Shown here: piece by piece, positions 1 through 6,418 of the stretch
Layout: each line of letters opens with the position of its first letter
Position numbering within the stretch: position 1 is the first letter of the stretch
DNA from: Candidatus Pacearchaeota archaeon
Lineage (GTDB): Archaea > Nanoarchaeota > Nanoarchaeia > Pacearchaeales > GW2011-AR1
DNA length: 8,567 bases
Assembly: GCA_002686195.1 (NCBI GenBank)
Contig: NZAS01000207.1
Span: 1-8,567 of the forward strand
Reading direction: 5' to 3'
Notes under the pieces: model-generated
Seen by the model: the letters and a program-made list of their open reading frames with translations, nothing else
Database searches by the model: none
What the model was told of the DNA's origin: nothing
Position numbers and translations under genes: made by a program

Positions 1-1
1 A

Positions 2-3000
2 GATATGAGATTAACTTCATCCAATCCAAAAATAACAATAGGTACTCATACCATAGGAAATGGATCTGGAATACAATTAGGTTACGATGGTAGTGATGTA
101 TTAACATTTTTTGCTGGTGAAGGTGCAAATGATTATTTCAAATATGTTGGTGGAACTGGTGTTTCAATAAAAACAGATAATTTTACATTAACTACCGATG
201 GTGATATAACAGGTTCTCAAGTATTATTTACAGGTGGTAAGATTGCCGGAGCAACAATATCTGATACAGAATTAAAATATGGGTCAAACTGGTCAATATC
301 TGCATCTGCCCAATCAAATGAGTATTTTATATCTTCAAGTAGGTTTAATGTTAAACAAAGTGGTGATATAACAGGTTCACAAGTATTATTTACTGGTGGT
401 AAAATTGCCGGTTGGACAATCGAAGATGACTATATTTACAAGTCTATAAGTGGATCAGTTGCACACCAAGATTTTACGAGAGTTTATTTATCAGCTGCTC
501 AAGATGATGCTAAAAATATTGGAGAAGGTTTTACTGTATATAGAAAAGATGAAGATACACAAGCTGGTGAAACAAAAATAATTAGGGTTGGTGGATTAAG
601 TACTACTACTAATTTATATCACATTGAGGGAGAATATGGCTTACAAATAATTAAAAAACAAGATGATGGTTCTGGATATGAAAATATAGTTTATTTTGGT
701 AGTAGTACACAACAAATAGCAGGTTGGAATATATCAGCCACTCAGATATCAGCAAGTGGTATGTATATGGATTCTTCTAATAAGAAGTTAGTAATAAACT
801 CTGCAACATTTGGTGGTAGTGGTATACAATTAGAACATAATAGTGGAACACCAAGAGCCTTTATAGGTAAATCAGGAGGTGGATTTTTAAAATTTGATGG
901 TTCTAATGTACAAATTAGTTCTTCTACATTTTTAATGGGAAATGACCTTACTTTTATAAGTGGGTCTAATGGTAATATTAAAATAAGTGGTTCTAATATT
1001 GATGTATTAACTCCCAAATTTTATTTAGGAGAATCATCAAACTATATTAGTGGCTCAAACGGAAACATATCAATAGTAAATACTGGTACAACAACTCTTA
1101 GTGGAAGCGCGGTAGATATTAAGACTCCAAAGTTTTATTTAGGTGAATCTTCAAATTATATAAGTGGTTCAAATGGTAATATATCAATAGTAAATACTGG
1201 CACAACAACTCTTAGTGGTAGTTCCATTACATTACAAACACCAAAATTTTATCTAGGAGAATCATCTCAATATATAAGTGGTTCAAATGGTAATATAGAA
1301 ATAAGTTCTTCAGGATTTTATCTTGATAATCAAGGTAATGTTACTTTAAGTGGTTCAATAACAGCAACTTCTGGTGAAATTGGAGGGGCGTCAGTGTCAT
1401 CTGATAAATTAGAATTTTCACCATATTGGGCAATATCATCATCGGCAGATACATCAGACCCAGTATCATTTATTTCATCAAGTGCATTCAAAGTTTCTGC
1501 TGGTGGTAATGTTACAGGTTCTCAAGTATTATTCACTGGTGGTAAGATTGCTAATTTTACAATAGATGATCATAGTTTGACAACAACTGGTGTTGAGATT
1601 AATGATTCAACACAGACTCTTTTTATAAGTTCAAGTGAATTGTACATAACACATACTGGAGTAATATCAGGTTCACAAGTATTATTTACTGGTGGAAAAA
1701 TTGCCGGATTTACAATAGCAACTACTGGTATAACTTCAACTGGAATTGGTGTACACCCTACAGGACAAACATATGCTTTTACGGCAGGAAATTCAAATGA
1801 GTTTAATGTAAAACATAGTGGTCAAATTACTGGTTCAAATGTTTTATTTACAGGTGGGAAGATAGGTGGTTTTACAGTCGATACTGATGAAATAAAAGCC
1901 GGAAGTACGTTAATACTGGATTCTGATAGTAATAGCGGTGAGATTAAATTAGGTGGTGCGTCGGCTATAGATACTGGTGACGGTATCTATATGAATGGAA
2001 CAGGAGATGCATTTAGAATTGGAAATGCTGGGGCATCAAGATTTTATTGGGATGGAACTGATATAAAGATTGATAATAGTGGTGGTAGTACCGTAGTTCA
2101 GTTGGGTAATACAAATACTATAGCTGGTTGGAGTATAGATACATCTAAAATTTATTCTACAAATTTATATATACGTTCTTCTGGAGTAATAGAAACTGCT
2201 GATTTTGCAAGTGATGTTCAGGGTTGGAGACTTGATTCTGCGGGCAATGGTCAAGCGGAATTTGAAAATGTAAAAGTTCGAGGAACACTTAAAACTACTG
2301 TATTTGAAAAAGAAAGTATAAATGCTGTTGGTGGTCAATTGTATGTAGCTAATTCTACTATTATTTCTGGTTCTGGTGTAAGTCCTACAGATACTACAAT
2401 GAGTATTGCAAATGCAACTGGTTTTACTGGAAGTTATGATAATAATAATGGAGAAATTCTTTCTATTAAAAAGATAACAGATACAGGATTTAATACAGAA
2501 TATGTATTAGTTCAAAGTGCTTCGCGAGATGAACCAAGTTCAAGTACAAATCTTGCAGGAAAACTTTATGTTGTTCGTGGATATAGTGGAAGTGTTGCTG
2601 GAGATTCTAGTTCTCTTGGAGGTTCTCCTGGTGCTGCAACTTCATATAGTGCAAGTCAAGTTATAGTATCAACTGGTAGAAGTGGTAGTGGTTATATTAG
2701 AATAAATGCAAATCCAAATGATGCTATTACACCTTATATAGATATTGTAGAAAGAACTGGATCAGCAATTTATGATGTTGAATTGAAAGCTAGATTAGGT
2801 GATTTAAGTGGATTAAGTTCTGCTAGATTACATGGTACAGATCCATCAAATGCAGGTTTTGGTTTATATAGTGAAAATGTATTTTTAGAAGGTGGTATAA
2901 TTGCTAATAGTGGTTCTATTGGTGGTATTAAGATGCAATCTAGTAAACTTTATGCGGGAACTGGTACATTTGGTAATACTAATACAGGATTTTATTTAGA

Positions 3001-6000
3001 TAGTAATAGTTCAATGAGTTTGGGTGATACATTTAAATGGGATGGTAGTAATCTTAATGTAACCGGTTCCACAGTTTCAGTAAAAACATCAAACTTTTAT
3101 TTAGGAGAAACTGCTCAATACATAAGTGGTTCAAATGGAAAGCTTGAAATAAGTTCAAGTGGTTTTCATTTAAGTTCAACTGGTGAAATAAAATCAAAAG
3201 GTGTTTTTCGTATATCCGCGGCCGGTAATGTGACTGCATCATCTATTTTGATCAGTAGTGCTATTATTGTTGGTGGAACTGCAAATAATTTTATAGGGGG
3301 GAGTGGGAGTGCTGACCAAGATGGTAGTCTAAGTAAATTTAATTTTATTGGTGGTGGAGATAATCATAGTATATTTTCATCGACATCAAGTTTTATTGGT
3401 GGTGGAAGAGGGAATAAGATAGGTAGTGATATCTCTACAGCATGGAGAACAAATAAAAATCAAGATGTGAACTCAATACTTGGTGGTGAAGATAATCTTA
3501 TTAGAGATGGTGTAGGTAATGTAATTGTTGGAGGTTATGGTAATAGGTCTGGTGGTATGTTAGGAGCATTTTATTCACCTGGCAATCAATATAGTTTTAT
3601 TGGCGCAGGACTTCATAATTCTATGTCTAGATGTACTGGTAGTTTTATTGGGGGTGGATATAATAATAAAATGTCCATTTATGGTGATGAAGAAATTCAT
3701 CCCGATTGGTCAAGTATAGTTGGTGGATATAATAATACAATTGAAGACCCATCGTCGTCTTTTATCGGTGGTGGAGAAGATAATTTAATTAGAAATAAAG
3801 CACACTTTTCATCTATAGTGGGTGGAAAGGGTAATGCGGTATATAATTATGCGACTGGATCTGCAATTATGGCCGGTTTAGAAAATATTATAGAGTATAG
3901 TGGTCAGTCTTTTATTGGTGGTGGTGAGAGTAATTGGATTGGAACTCATCATACTAGAAGTGGTAGTTGGATAGCTATAGTAGGGGGATATAATAATACA
4001 ATTTCAAAAGCATCTGCAGCTTTTATTGGTGGCGGTTATGGTAATTATATAGCTTCACCTATAGCAGAAACTAAAGGGGATGATTATAGATCGGATTTCA
4101 GTACTATTGTAGGTGGAAAAGATAATTATATTTATGATTCTCCATATAGTGCAGTTATTGCTGGTGGTGGCGGTGGTGGAAATAAAATATATGGTTCACA
4201 GTATGCTTTTATTGGTGGAGGAGGCCCTCATCAAATCAGTGGTTCTGAAAAATCATCTATTGTAGCTGGTAGTGGTAATACTATATTAGGATCTGAAAAA
4301 GCTTTTGTTGGTGGGGGTAATAATAATGATATTTTAAGATCGACATCAAGTTTTATTGGAGGTGGTGAAAATAATAGTTTAACTGATTCCGGTGATTCTG
4401 TGGTAGTTGCTGGGCAATTGAATACGGTTTCGGATTGTATTCGTAGTTTTGTTGGTGGTGGGGCTATAAATTATTTATATGATACAGATTATACATTTTT
4501 GGGTAATACATTTGCTACTACAATAACTGCTTCAAATAATTCGTTTATTGGTGCCGGTACTAGTCATTACATAAAAGGTGGTATTGGTTATAATGCTATT
4601 GTTGGAGGTAATAATAATGAGATAACTATGACCGGATCATATCAACTTGGTCCTGGTAGAAATTTTATTGGTGGCGGACAAGATAATCTCATTGATGTGC
4701 ACCATTTTGGAGATACTGGAGGTAATGCTTTAGTTGGAGGTTATAATGCTATAGTTGGTGGAGTTGACCATAAAATTTCTAGTTCAAAACAGTCATTTAT
4801 TGGTGGTGGACAAGATAATATTATTATTAAATGTGGTAATAGTGTTATTGCAGGAGGTGGAAATAATGAAATAATAAATACTGCAACTGGTAGTCGCCAA
4901 AATTATTCCACTAATAATTTTATTGGTGGGGGTTGGACTAATACGATAACAGGTATACCAGGATTGCAAGCTGCTGGTCATGATTATGAACAAAGGATGG
5001 AGAAAAATGTTATAGGCGGAGGAGAAATTAATAAAATACAGGCTATGAACCATTCCTTCATCGGTGGAGGTTATGGAAATGAGATGATATCAACTGGTAG
5101 TGTTGGTAGTGAAGGTCTTAGCTGGTTTAATGGACATCATTATAATGTTATTGTTGGCGGACTCAGCAATAAAATGAAACAAACAAATTATAGTTTTATT
5201 GGTAGTGGAAGGGATAATCAAATAGCAAGTCAAAGTTATTCAAATTATGCTGGTGGTTATAATGAATATAATGCAATAGTAGGTGGTTATTTAAATAAGA
5301 TATTAAATCAGACATCACCATCGTCGGGGAAATATAATTTTATAGGTAATGGTTATTCTAATGCAATTTATCAAGATGCTAATTATTCAACAATAGTAAA
5401 TGGTTATATAAATAATATATATGATGGTTCTGAGTATGCAACTATAGTTGGGGGTTCATATAATCAAATTTCTGGTTCTAATTATTCGGCAATTTTAGGT
5501 GGGACCCGCAACCAAATAACTGGTTCAGATTCTATATTTGTAATTGGAAGTGATATTAAAGTAACAGACGGTACTAGTAATACACTTTATATAAATCAAT
5601 TAGAATTAACTGGAAACATAAGTGGCTCATCAACTTCAACTGGTTCGTTTGCTGCAGTTTATGTTGGGGGAATGGCCAATTCTAATTTGGTTGATGTTTC
5701 TTCTTCATATTCTACACGAGTTTCTAATTTAAAATCAGATAGTGGTTCATTTTCAACAAGAGTAACAAACTTAGTATTAGATAGTGGTTCATTTTCAACA
5801 AGAGTAACAGCATTAAAATTAGATAGTGGTTCATTTTCAACGAGAGTTACAACTAATAAATTATCTGGAAGTATTTTAGCAGGAACTGGTAATATTCAAG
5901 GACTTGGAACAACCAATAATGTTCAATTTAATCAAATAACTACTAGTGATGGTATACAAGTATCTGGGGCAATAGTGCCAGTAAGTGATGATTTAATAAA

Positions 6001-6418
6001 TCTTGGTGCTACGTCTTTAAGATGGGCTGATGTATTTGCAGTTCAAACAACAACTGGTGGCATATTTGAGTCAGGATTAAAAACAAAAAATATTGGCGAT
6101 AATCCAACTGGAGCAATTGTGGTTTGGAGAGACGATGGTCTTGTTCCTTGTGATAAAAATGAAGATGAACTTGTTATGGGCGTAATTAAAAATGGTAAAG
6201 ATGAACCAATTGTATTGGGTGCTGAACCTGTATTGGTGACTGGTAAAGTAGATATCGGAGATTACATCGTAACGTCTGATAATCAAGGACATGGAAAATC
6301 TGTAAAAAGAGGATATTTATTAAAGAAGGATTTATTTGGAAAAGTTATAGCCCAAGCCTTAGAACCAAGTGATGATAGTGAATCATGTTTAATTAAGTGT
6401 ATGATTAGGAAAATGTAA
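2..6418 (+). CDS. Giant modular phage tail-fibre/adhesin protein (5'-partial)
   Basis: The reading frame is open from the left edge to TAA at 6416-6418. The first ATG at 5 has no visible ribosome-binding site and no stop before it, so it is probably internal; residues here count from it. Modules in order: TGSQVLFTGGKIAG and IAGW-type units (about 1-730), interrupted by a 38-residue tandem repeat (308-440); a central module with RGTLKT, KARLGDLSGL and FGLYSENVFLEGG (733-970); another YISGSNG copy (1028-1060); a roughly 40-rung Gly-rich solenoid (1094-1868); a 14-residue repeat (1898-1953); and a compact C-terminal domain (about 2000-2137). I see no transmembrane segment or enzymatic motif. Composition and architecture fit an elongated, probably trimeric virion fibre that meets the host surface; this is inference from module style. 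A prophage-encoded or cell-surface adhesin is the alternative. It lies directly upstream of a second fibre gene. Confidence 0.85.
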   Translation, partial: DMRLTSSNPKITIGTHTIGNGSGIQLGYDGSDVLTFFAGEGANDYFKYVGGTGVSIKTDNFTLTTDGDITGSQVLFTGGKIAGATISDTELKYGSNWSISASAQSNEYFISSSRFNVKQSGDITGSQVLFTGGKIAGWTIEDDYIYKSISGSVAHQDFTRVYLSAAQDDAKNIGEGFTVYRKDEDTQAGETKIIRVGGLSTTTNLYHIEGEYGLQIIKKQDDGSGYENIVYFGSSTQQIAGWNISATQISASGMYMDSSNKKLVINSATFGGSGIQLEHNSGTPRAFIGKSGGGFLKFDGSNVQISSSTFLMGNDLTFISGSNGNIKISGSNIDVLTPKFYLGESSNYISGSNGNISIVNTGTTTLSGSAVDIKTPKFYLGESSNYISGSNGNISIVNTGTTTLSGSSITLQTPKFYLGESSQYISGSNGNIEISSSGFYLDNQGNVTLSGSITATSGEIGGASVSSDKLEFSPYWAISSSADTSDPVSFISSSAFKVSAGGNVTGSQVLFTGGKIANFTIDDHSLTTTGVEINDSTQTLFISSSELYITHTGVISGSQVLFTGGKIAGFTIATTGITSTGIGVHPTGQTYAFTAGNSNEFNVKHSGQITGSNVLFTGGKIGGFTVDTDEIKAGSTLILDSDSNSGEIKLGGASAIDTGDGIYMNGTGDAFRIGNAGASRFYWDGTDIKIDNSGGSTVVQLGNTNTIAGWSIDTSKIYSTNLYIRSSGVIETADFASDVQGWRLDSAGNGQAEFENVKVRGTLKTTVFEKESINAVGGQLYVANSTIISGSGVSPTDTTMSIANATGFTGSYDNNNGEILSIKKITDTGFNTEYVLVQSASRDEPSSSTNLAGKLYVVRGYSGSVAGDSSSLGGSPGAATSYSASQVIVSTGRSGSGYIRINANPNDAITPYIDIVERTGSAIYDVELKARLGDLSGLSSARLHGTDPSNAGFGLYSENVFLEGGIIANSGSIGGIKMQSSKLYAGTGTFGNTNTGFYLDSNSSMSLGDTFKWDGSNLNVTGSTVSVKTSNFYLGETAQYISGSNGKLEISSSGFHLSSTGEIKSKGVFRISAAGNVTASSILISSAIIVGGTANNFIGGSGSADQDGSLSKFNFIGGGDNHSIFSSTSSFIGGGRGNKIGSDISTAWRTNKNQDVNSILGGEDNLIRDGVGNVIVGGYGNRSGGMLGAFYSPGNQYSFIGAGLHNSMSRCTGSFIGGGYNNKMSIYGDEEIHPDWSSIVGGYNNTIEDPSSSFIGGGEDNLIRNKAHFSSIVGGKGNAVYNYATGSAIMAGLENIIEYSGQSFIGGGESNWIGTHHTRSGSWIAIVGGYNNTISKASAAFIGGGYGNYIASPIAETKGDDYRSDFSTIVGGKDNYIYDSPYSAVIAGGGGGGNKIYGSQYAFIGGGGPHQISGSEKSSIVAGSGNTILGSEKAFVGGGNNNDILRSTSSFIGGGENNSLTDSGDSVVVAGQLNTVSDCIRSFVGGGAINYLYDTDYTFLGNTFATTITASNNSFIGAGTSHYIKGGIGYNAIVGGNNNEITMTGSYQLGPGRNFIGGGQDNLIDVHHFGDTGGNALVGGYNAIVGGVDHKISSSKQSFIGGGQDNIIIKCGNSVIAGGGNNEIINTATGSRQNYSTNNFIGGGWTNTITGIPGLQAAGHDYEQRMEKNVIGGGEINKIQAMNHSFIGGGYGNEMISTGSVGSEGLSWFNGHHYNVIVGGLSNKMKQTNYSFIGSGRDNQIASQSYSNYAGGYNEYNAIVGGYLNKILNQTSPSSGKYNFIGNGYSNAIYQDANYSTIVNGYINNIYDGSEYATIVGGSYNQISGSNYSAILGGTRNQITGSDSIFVIGSDIKVTDGTSNTLYINQLELTGNISGSSTSTGSFAAVYVGGMANSNLVDVSSSYSTRVSNLKSDSGSFSTRVTNLVLDSGSFSTRVTALKLDSGSFSTRVTTNKLSGSILAGTGNIQGLGTTNNVQFNQITTSDGIQVSGAIVPVSDDLINLGATSLRWADVFAVQTTTGGIFESGLKTKNIGDNPTGAIVVWRDDGLVPCDKNEDELVMGVIKNGKDEPIVLGAEPVLVTGKVDIGDYIVTSDNQGHGKSVKRGYLLKKDLFGKVIAQALEPSDDSESCLIKCMIRKM
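200..412 (+). repeat. GDITGSQVLFTGGKIAG repeat, copies 1 and 2
   Basis: Two 51-base units start at 200 and 362, a period of 162 bases or 54 codons. Both encode GDITGSQVLFTGGKIAG, and the DNA differs at four silent positions. Each leads into an A/W-T-I strand (IAGATI, IAGWTI). I infer repeated beta-structured shaft modules of the fibre. Related but shorter IAGW turns occur at 716 and 2120. Confidence 0.85.
926..1321 (+). repeat. 38-residue tandem repeat TPKFYLGESSxYISGSNGN
   Basis: Units start at 1010, 1124 and 1238 with an exact 114-base (38-codon) period. The first two proteins differ at only five of 38 residues, all at the unit's C-terminal end. A shorter 28-codon version starts at 926 (TFLMGNDLTFISGSNGN) and lacks about ten residues corresponding to VNTGTTTLSG. 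The third unit diverges after ISGSNGN into EISSSGFYLD. A separate distant copy lies at 3086. These look like beta-helical or beta-prism shaft modules; the fold is inferred. Confidence 0.9.
1505..1879 (+). repeat. TGSQVLFTGGKIAG repeat, copies 3 to 5
   Basis: Three further units start at 1505 (GNVTGSQVLFTGGKIANF), 1658 (GVISGSQVLFTGGKIAGF) and 1820 (GQITGSNVLFTGGKIGGF), spaced 153 and 162 bases. The same roughly 51-54-codon period as copies 1 and 2 resumes after an interruption of more than 1 kb that holds the 38-residue tandem repeat. The core QVLFTGGKI is near-invariant while the 35 or so residues between cores vary strongly, consistent with a conserved shaft scaffold and variable connecting strands. 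Confidence 0.85.
2201..2914 (+). other. Conserved central fibre module (RGTLKT / KARLGDLSGL / FGLYSENVFLEG)
   Basis: Residues 733-970 are the least repetitive part of the first half of the protein. Landmarks are QGWRLDSAGNGQAEFENV, VRGTLKTTVFEKE, ILSIKKITDTGFNTEYVLV, LYVVRGYSGS, TPYIDIVERTGSAIYDVEL, LKARLGDLSGL and FGLYSENVFLEGGI, ending at NSGSIGG. I recognise this order of motifs from many uncultured-phage tail proteins, but I cannot name a Pfam family with confidence. The V-R-G-T and YVL-V / V-V-R-G strands suggest a small beta-barrel or sandwich inserted in the shaft. Confidence 0.6.
3086..3184 (+). repeat. Distant copy of the YLGE..YISGSNG unit
   Basis: TSNFYLGETAQYISGSNGK is followed by LEISSSGFHLSSTGE. 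This matches the third tandem unit at 1238 (TPKFYLGESSQYISGSNGN then IEISSSGFYL) through the same exit sequence, so it derives from that unit type and not from the first two. It sits between the central conserved module and the solenoid, showing modular reuse within one gene. Confidence 0.8.
3284..5608 (+). repeat. Approximately 40-rung FIGGG/IVGG beta-solenoid-like region
   Basis: Residues 1094-1868 consist of about 40 degenerate rungs with consensus S-F-I-G-G-G-x-x-N-x-I or S-I-V-G-G-x-x-N-x-I. Minimal rungs are 15-16 residues, and extra residues fall between the N-x-I strand and the next rung. The run ends with SIFVIGSDIKVTDGTSN then TLYINQLEL, a pattern typical of the end cap of such repeats in phage structural proteins. 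The spacing and Gly/Asn turns resemble YadA-head-type left-handed beta-rolls; that similarity is inferred from the pattern. Three cysteines occur (RCTG, DCIR, KCGN). Several loops of 8-20 residues protrude and could be receptor-contact surfaces. Confidence 0.8.
5696..5863 (+). repeat. 14-residue heptad-like repeat DSGSFSTRVTxLxL
   Basis: Three 42-base direct repeats start at 5738, 5780 and 5822, preceded by a degenerate one at 5696 (VSSSYSTRVSNLKS). Each encodes DSGSFSTRVTxLxL, two heptads with F, V and L at regularly spaced positions, as expected of a trimeric coiled-coil stalk. It connects the solenoid end cap to the C-terminal part of the protein. The coiled-coil call is inferred from spacing and would need a prediction program to confirm. 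Confidence 0.75.
6002..6415 (+). other. Compact C-terminal domain of the first fibre
   Basis: Residues 2000-2137 begin with LGATSLRWADVFA, matching the LGSSxxRWxxLYA motif common in phage fibres. The end is non-repetitive and more charged: MGVIKNGKDEPIVLG, then VLVTGKVDIGDYIVTSDNQG (about 2076-2095), then GKVIAQALEPS (2113-2122) and a closing ICMIRKM-like strand (actual end KCMIRKM). The order V-x-G-x-V-x-x-GD-x-x-x-TS ... G-x-A-L-E-x recurs at the C-termini of many phage and bacterial fibre proteins from memory. It may act as a capping or trimerisation head. I see no S74 Ser-Lys catalytic arrangement. Three cysteines are present: C2048 region (VPCDK) and SCLIKC near the end. Confidence 0.55.
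6406..6410 (+). promoter_or_regulatory. Ribosome-binding site of the second fibre gene
   Basis: TAGGA, with AGGA at 6407-6410, sits 8 bases before the ATG at 6419 and inside the last codons of the upstream gene. This spacing is typical of a Shine-Dalgarno site. Together with the directly abutting stop and start codons it suggests translational coupling. Confidence 0.65.

Noticed and set aside
5..7. ATG at position 5 as the true start of the first gene
   Set aside because: Only four bases precede it in the window, no ribosome-binding site can be seen, the frame is open to the edge, and the sequence already reads as mid-fibre repeat material.
742..1017. Open reading frame on the - strand (similar ones at 3054-3242, 4793-5053, 6077-6292, 7112-7387, 7613-7813, 7708-7890, 8231-8497)
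   Set aside because: All lie antisense to clearly coding, repeat-structured genes, have compositions that mirror the opposite strand, and show no recognisable motif or ribosome-binding site that I could find.
1010..1351. Regular 114-base direct repeats suggestive of a CRISPR-like array
   Set aside because: The repeats are in frame, translate to a repeating protein motif, diverge mainly at silent sites and have no unique spacers between short identical repeats.
3284..5608. Variable Asn-rich (AAT/AAC) rungs as a target region of a diversity-generating retroelement
   Set aside because: No template repeat, reverse transcriptase or C-type lectin fold is visible in the window, and the variation is rung degeneracy along one gene.
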